Below are positions 63,530-64,000 of a DNA stretch of 64,000 bases, piece by piece. Location of the stretch: the NCBI GenBank assembly GCA_030645915.1, contig JAUSNO010000031.1:49093-113092 (forward strand), given 5' to 3'. The translations under genes and the position numbers were made by a program. This DNA is from Undibacterium sp. (GTDB taxonomy: Bacteria > Pseudomonadota > Gammaproteobacteria > Burkholderiales > Burkholderiaceae_D). Within the stretch, counting starts at the first letter, position 1; each line of letters begins with the position of its first letter. The notes beneath the pieces were generated by a model. It was given only the letters and a program-made list of their open reading frames with translations. It was not told where the DNA came from and searched no databases.

Positions 63530-64000
63530 TCTAAAGTTCCAAGTGCAACACTAAATTTTTAGAAGAGGCTGATTGGTTGCCTCTTCAAATGTTAATCCAT
63601 CGAGCATGTATGTCCACACTTCGTTGGGTGAACGTCCCTTTAAGATTTCACGGGGACGTTCGTTCAATTGCATGGCAATCTGATTTAGCTGATATTGCGT
63701 GACCTTGGACATATCTATTCCCTTCGGTAAGTATTGACGCAATAAACCATTGGTGTTCTCGACACCCCCACGCTGCCAGGGGCTGTGCGGGTCGCAAAAA
63801 TAGACCTTGATTCCCGTCGCCTGGGTGATCCTCTCGTGTTCCGCCATCTCAGAACCTTGATCGTAAGTCATCGTCAGACAGACCTCACCAGGCATCCTGC
63901 GCAAGACATTGGCGAAACCCTGGTAGGCAGAGTACGCGTCACGCCGCTCTAGTTTAATCAGACTGACACGGCGACTGGTCCTTTCATAGAGGACGCCTAC
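63530..64000 (-). mobile_element. Right-hand end of an IS30-family element (rest outside the window)
   Basis: The sequence from GTCTAAAGTTCCAAGTGC (63530 on) looks like the terminal inverted repeat of an IS30-type element, directly followed by the transposase stop. The element continues beyond the window's end. The other end and any target duplication cannot be seen. Confidence 0.75.
63551..64000 (-). CDS. IS30-family transposase, C-terminal part (5' end outside window)
   Basis: The minus-strand frame is open to the edge of the window, giving about 149 codons of the catalytic domain. TMTYDQGSEMAEH holds the second Asp of the DDE triad. CDPHSPWQRGGVENTNGLLR holds the third (Glu) and the conserved PWQRG-ENxNG signature of IS30 transposases. 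YLPKGIDM and LNERPREILKGRSPNEVW close the protein. The first Asp and the helix-turn-helix region lie outside. No frameshift or stop is seen in the visible part. Confidence 0.92.
   Translation of the reverse strand, partial: VGVLYERTSRRVSLIKLERRDAYSAYQGFANVLRRMPGEVCLTMTYDQGSEMAEHERITQATGIKVYFCDPHSPWQRGGVENTNGLLRQYLPKGIDMSKVTQYQLNQIAMQLNERPREILKGRSPNEVWTYMLDGLTFEEATNQPLLKI

Noticed and set aside
1..64000. tRNA or rRNA genes
   Set aside because: I looked for TpsiC-arm patterns and clover-leaf stems and saw no convincing candidate; a dedicated search was not possible.

Overview
The window looks like the chromosome of a Burkholderiales betaproteobacterium, most likely Oxalobacteraceae and Undibacterium-like. 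The lines of evidence are a PEP-CTERM/exosortase-A (XrtA) polysaccharide locus with a PEP-CTERM-tagged protease, a fused isobutyryl-CoA mutase (IcmF), an E. coli-type deo operon fragment, many GGDEF and FliL-type genes, and mid-range GC. This placement is inferred from gene content only. Layout: 0-6 kb is the tail of an XrtA-associated polysaccharide locus on the minus strand (glycosyltransferase, an unlisted 37-aa membrane micropeptide, O-glycosylation ligase, and a deacetylase-glycosyltransferase fusion). 6-10 kb holds a large lipoprotein and a secreted S1 protease carrying a PEP-CTERM anchor. 10-15 kb holds yigZ, a deo operon in which deoA is reduced to a 50-codon remnant between deoC and deoD, a secreted FliL-like protein and ettA. 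15-21 kb holds two GGDEF cyclases, an EamA exporter divergent from an Lrp regulator, and a LysR pseudogene. 21.7-25 kb is icmF behind a LiuR-like operator. 25-36.5 kb mixes exported proteins, a VOC protein, a ferric-reductase-like flavoprotein, a large membrane patatin with an SGNH hydrolase, PhnA and an HDAC-family deacetylase. 36.6-45 kb holds an orphan type VI FHA-protein C-terminal domain, a DUF1045/phnM divergent pair without C-P lyase core genes, a DHH phosphoesterase, and an ABC ATPase plus an ABC-permease/M1-aminopeptidase fusion. 45-64 kb holds small regulators and acetyltransferases, a DUF6600/FecR-type exported protein, an M29-like aminopeptidase, a secreted CBM20 alpha-amylase, a YIP1 protein, a rhomboid protease, a usp-ppsA-CBS operon, a periplasmic binding protein and the end of an IS30 transposase. 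The most notable non-genic signal is a family of seven intergenic palindromes, each 59-60 bp, with 16-nt arms of the form ACGCA...CCATGCG / CGCATGG...TGCGT. They are scattered over 35 kb and have a nearly invariant internal spacing. A separate 168-bp MITE-like element with perfect 22-bp inverted repeats ending in CTAG lies at 50463-50630. Genes that probably work together are: the XrtA polysaccharide genes with the PEP-CTERM protease (surface/EPS); deoC and deoD (deoxynucleoside salvage, with thymidine phosphorylase lost here); the ABC ATPase with its permease-peptidase; and usp, ppsA and the CBS gene (probably oxygen-responsive through an FNR-like box). No tRNA, rRNA, CRISPR array or replication origin was seen.
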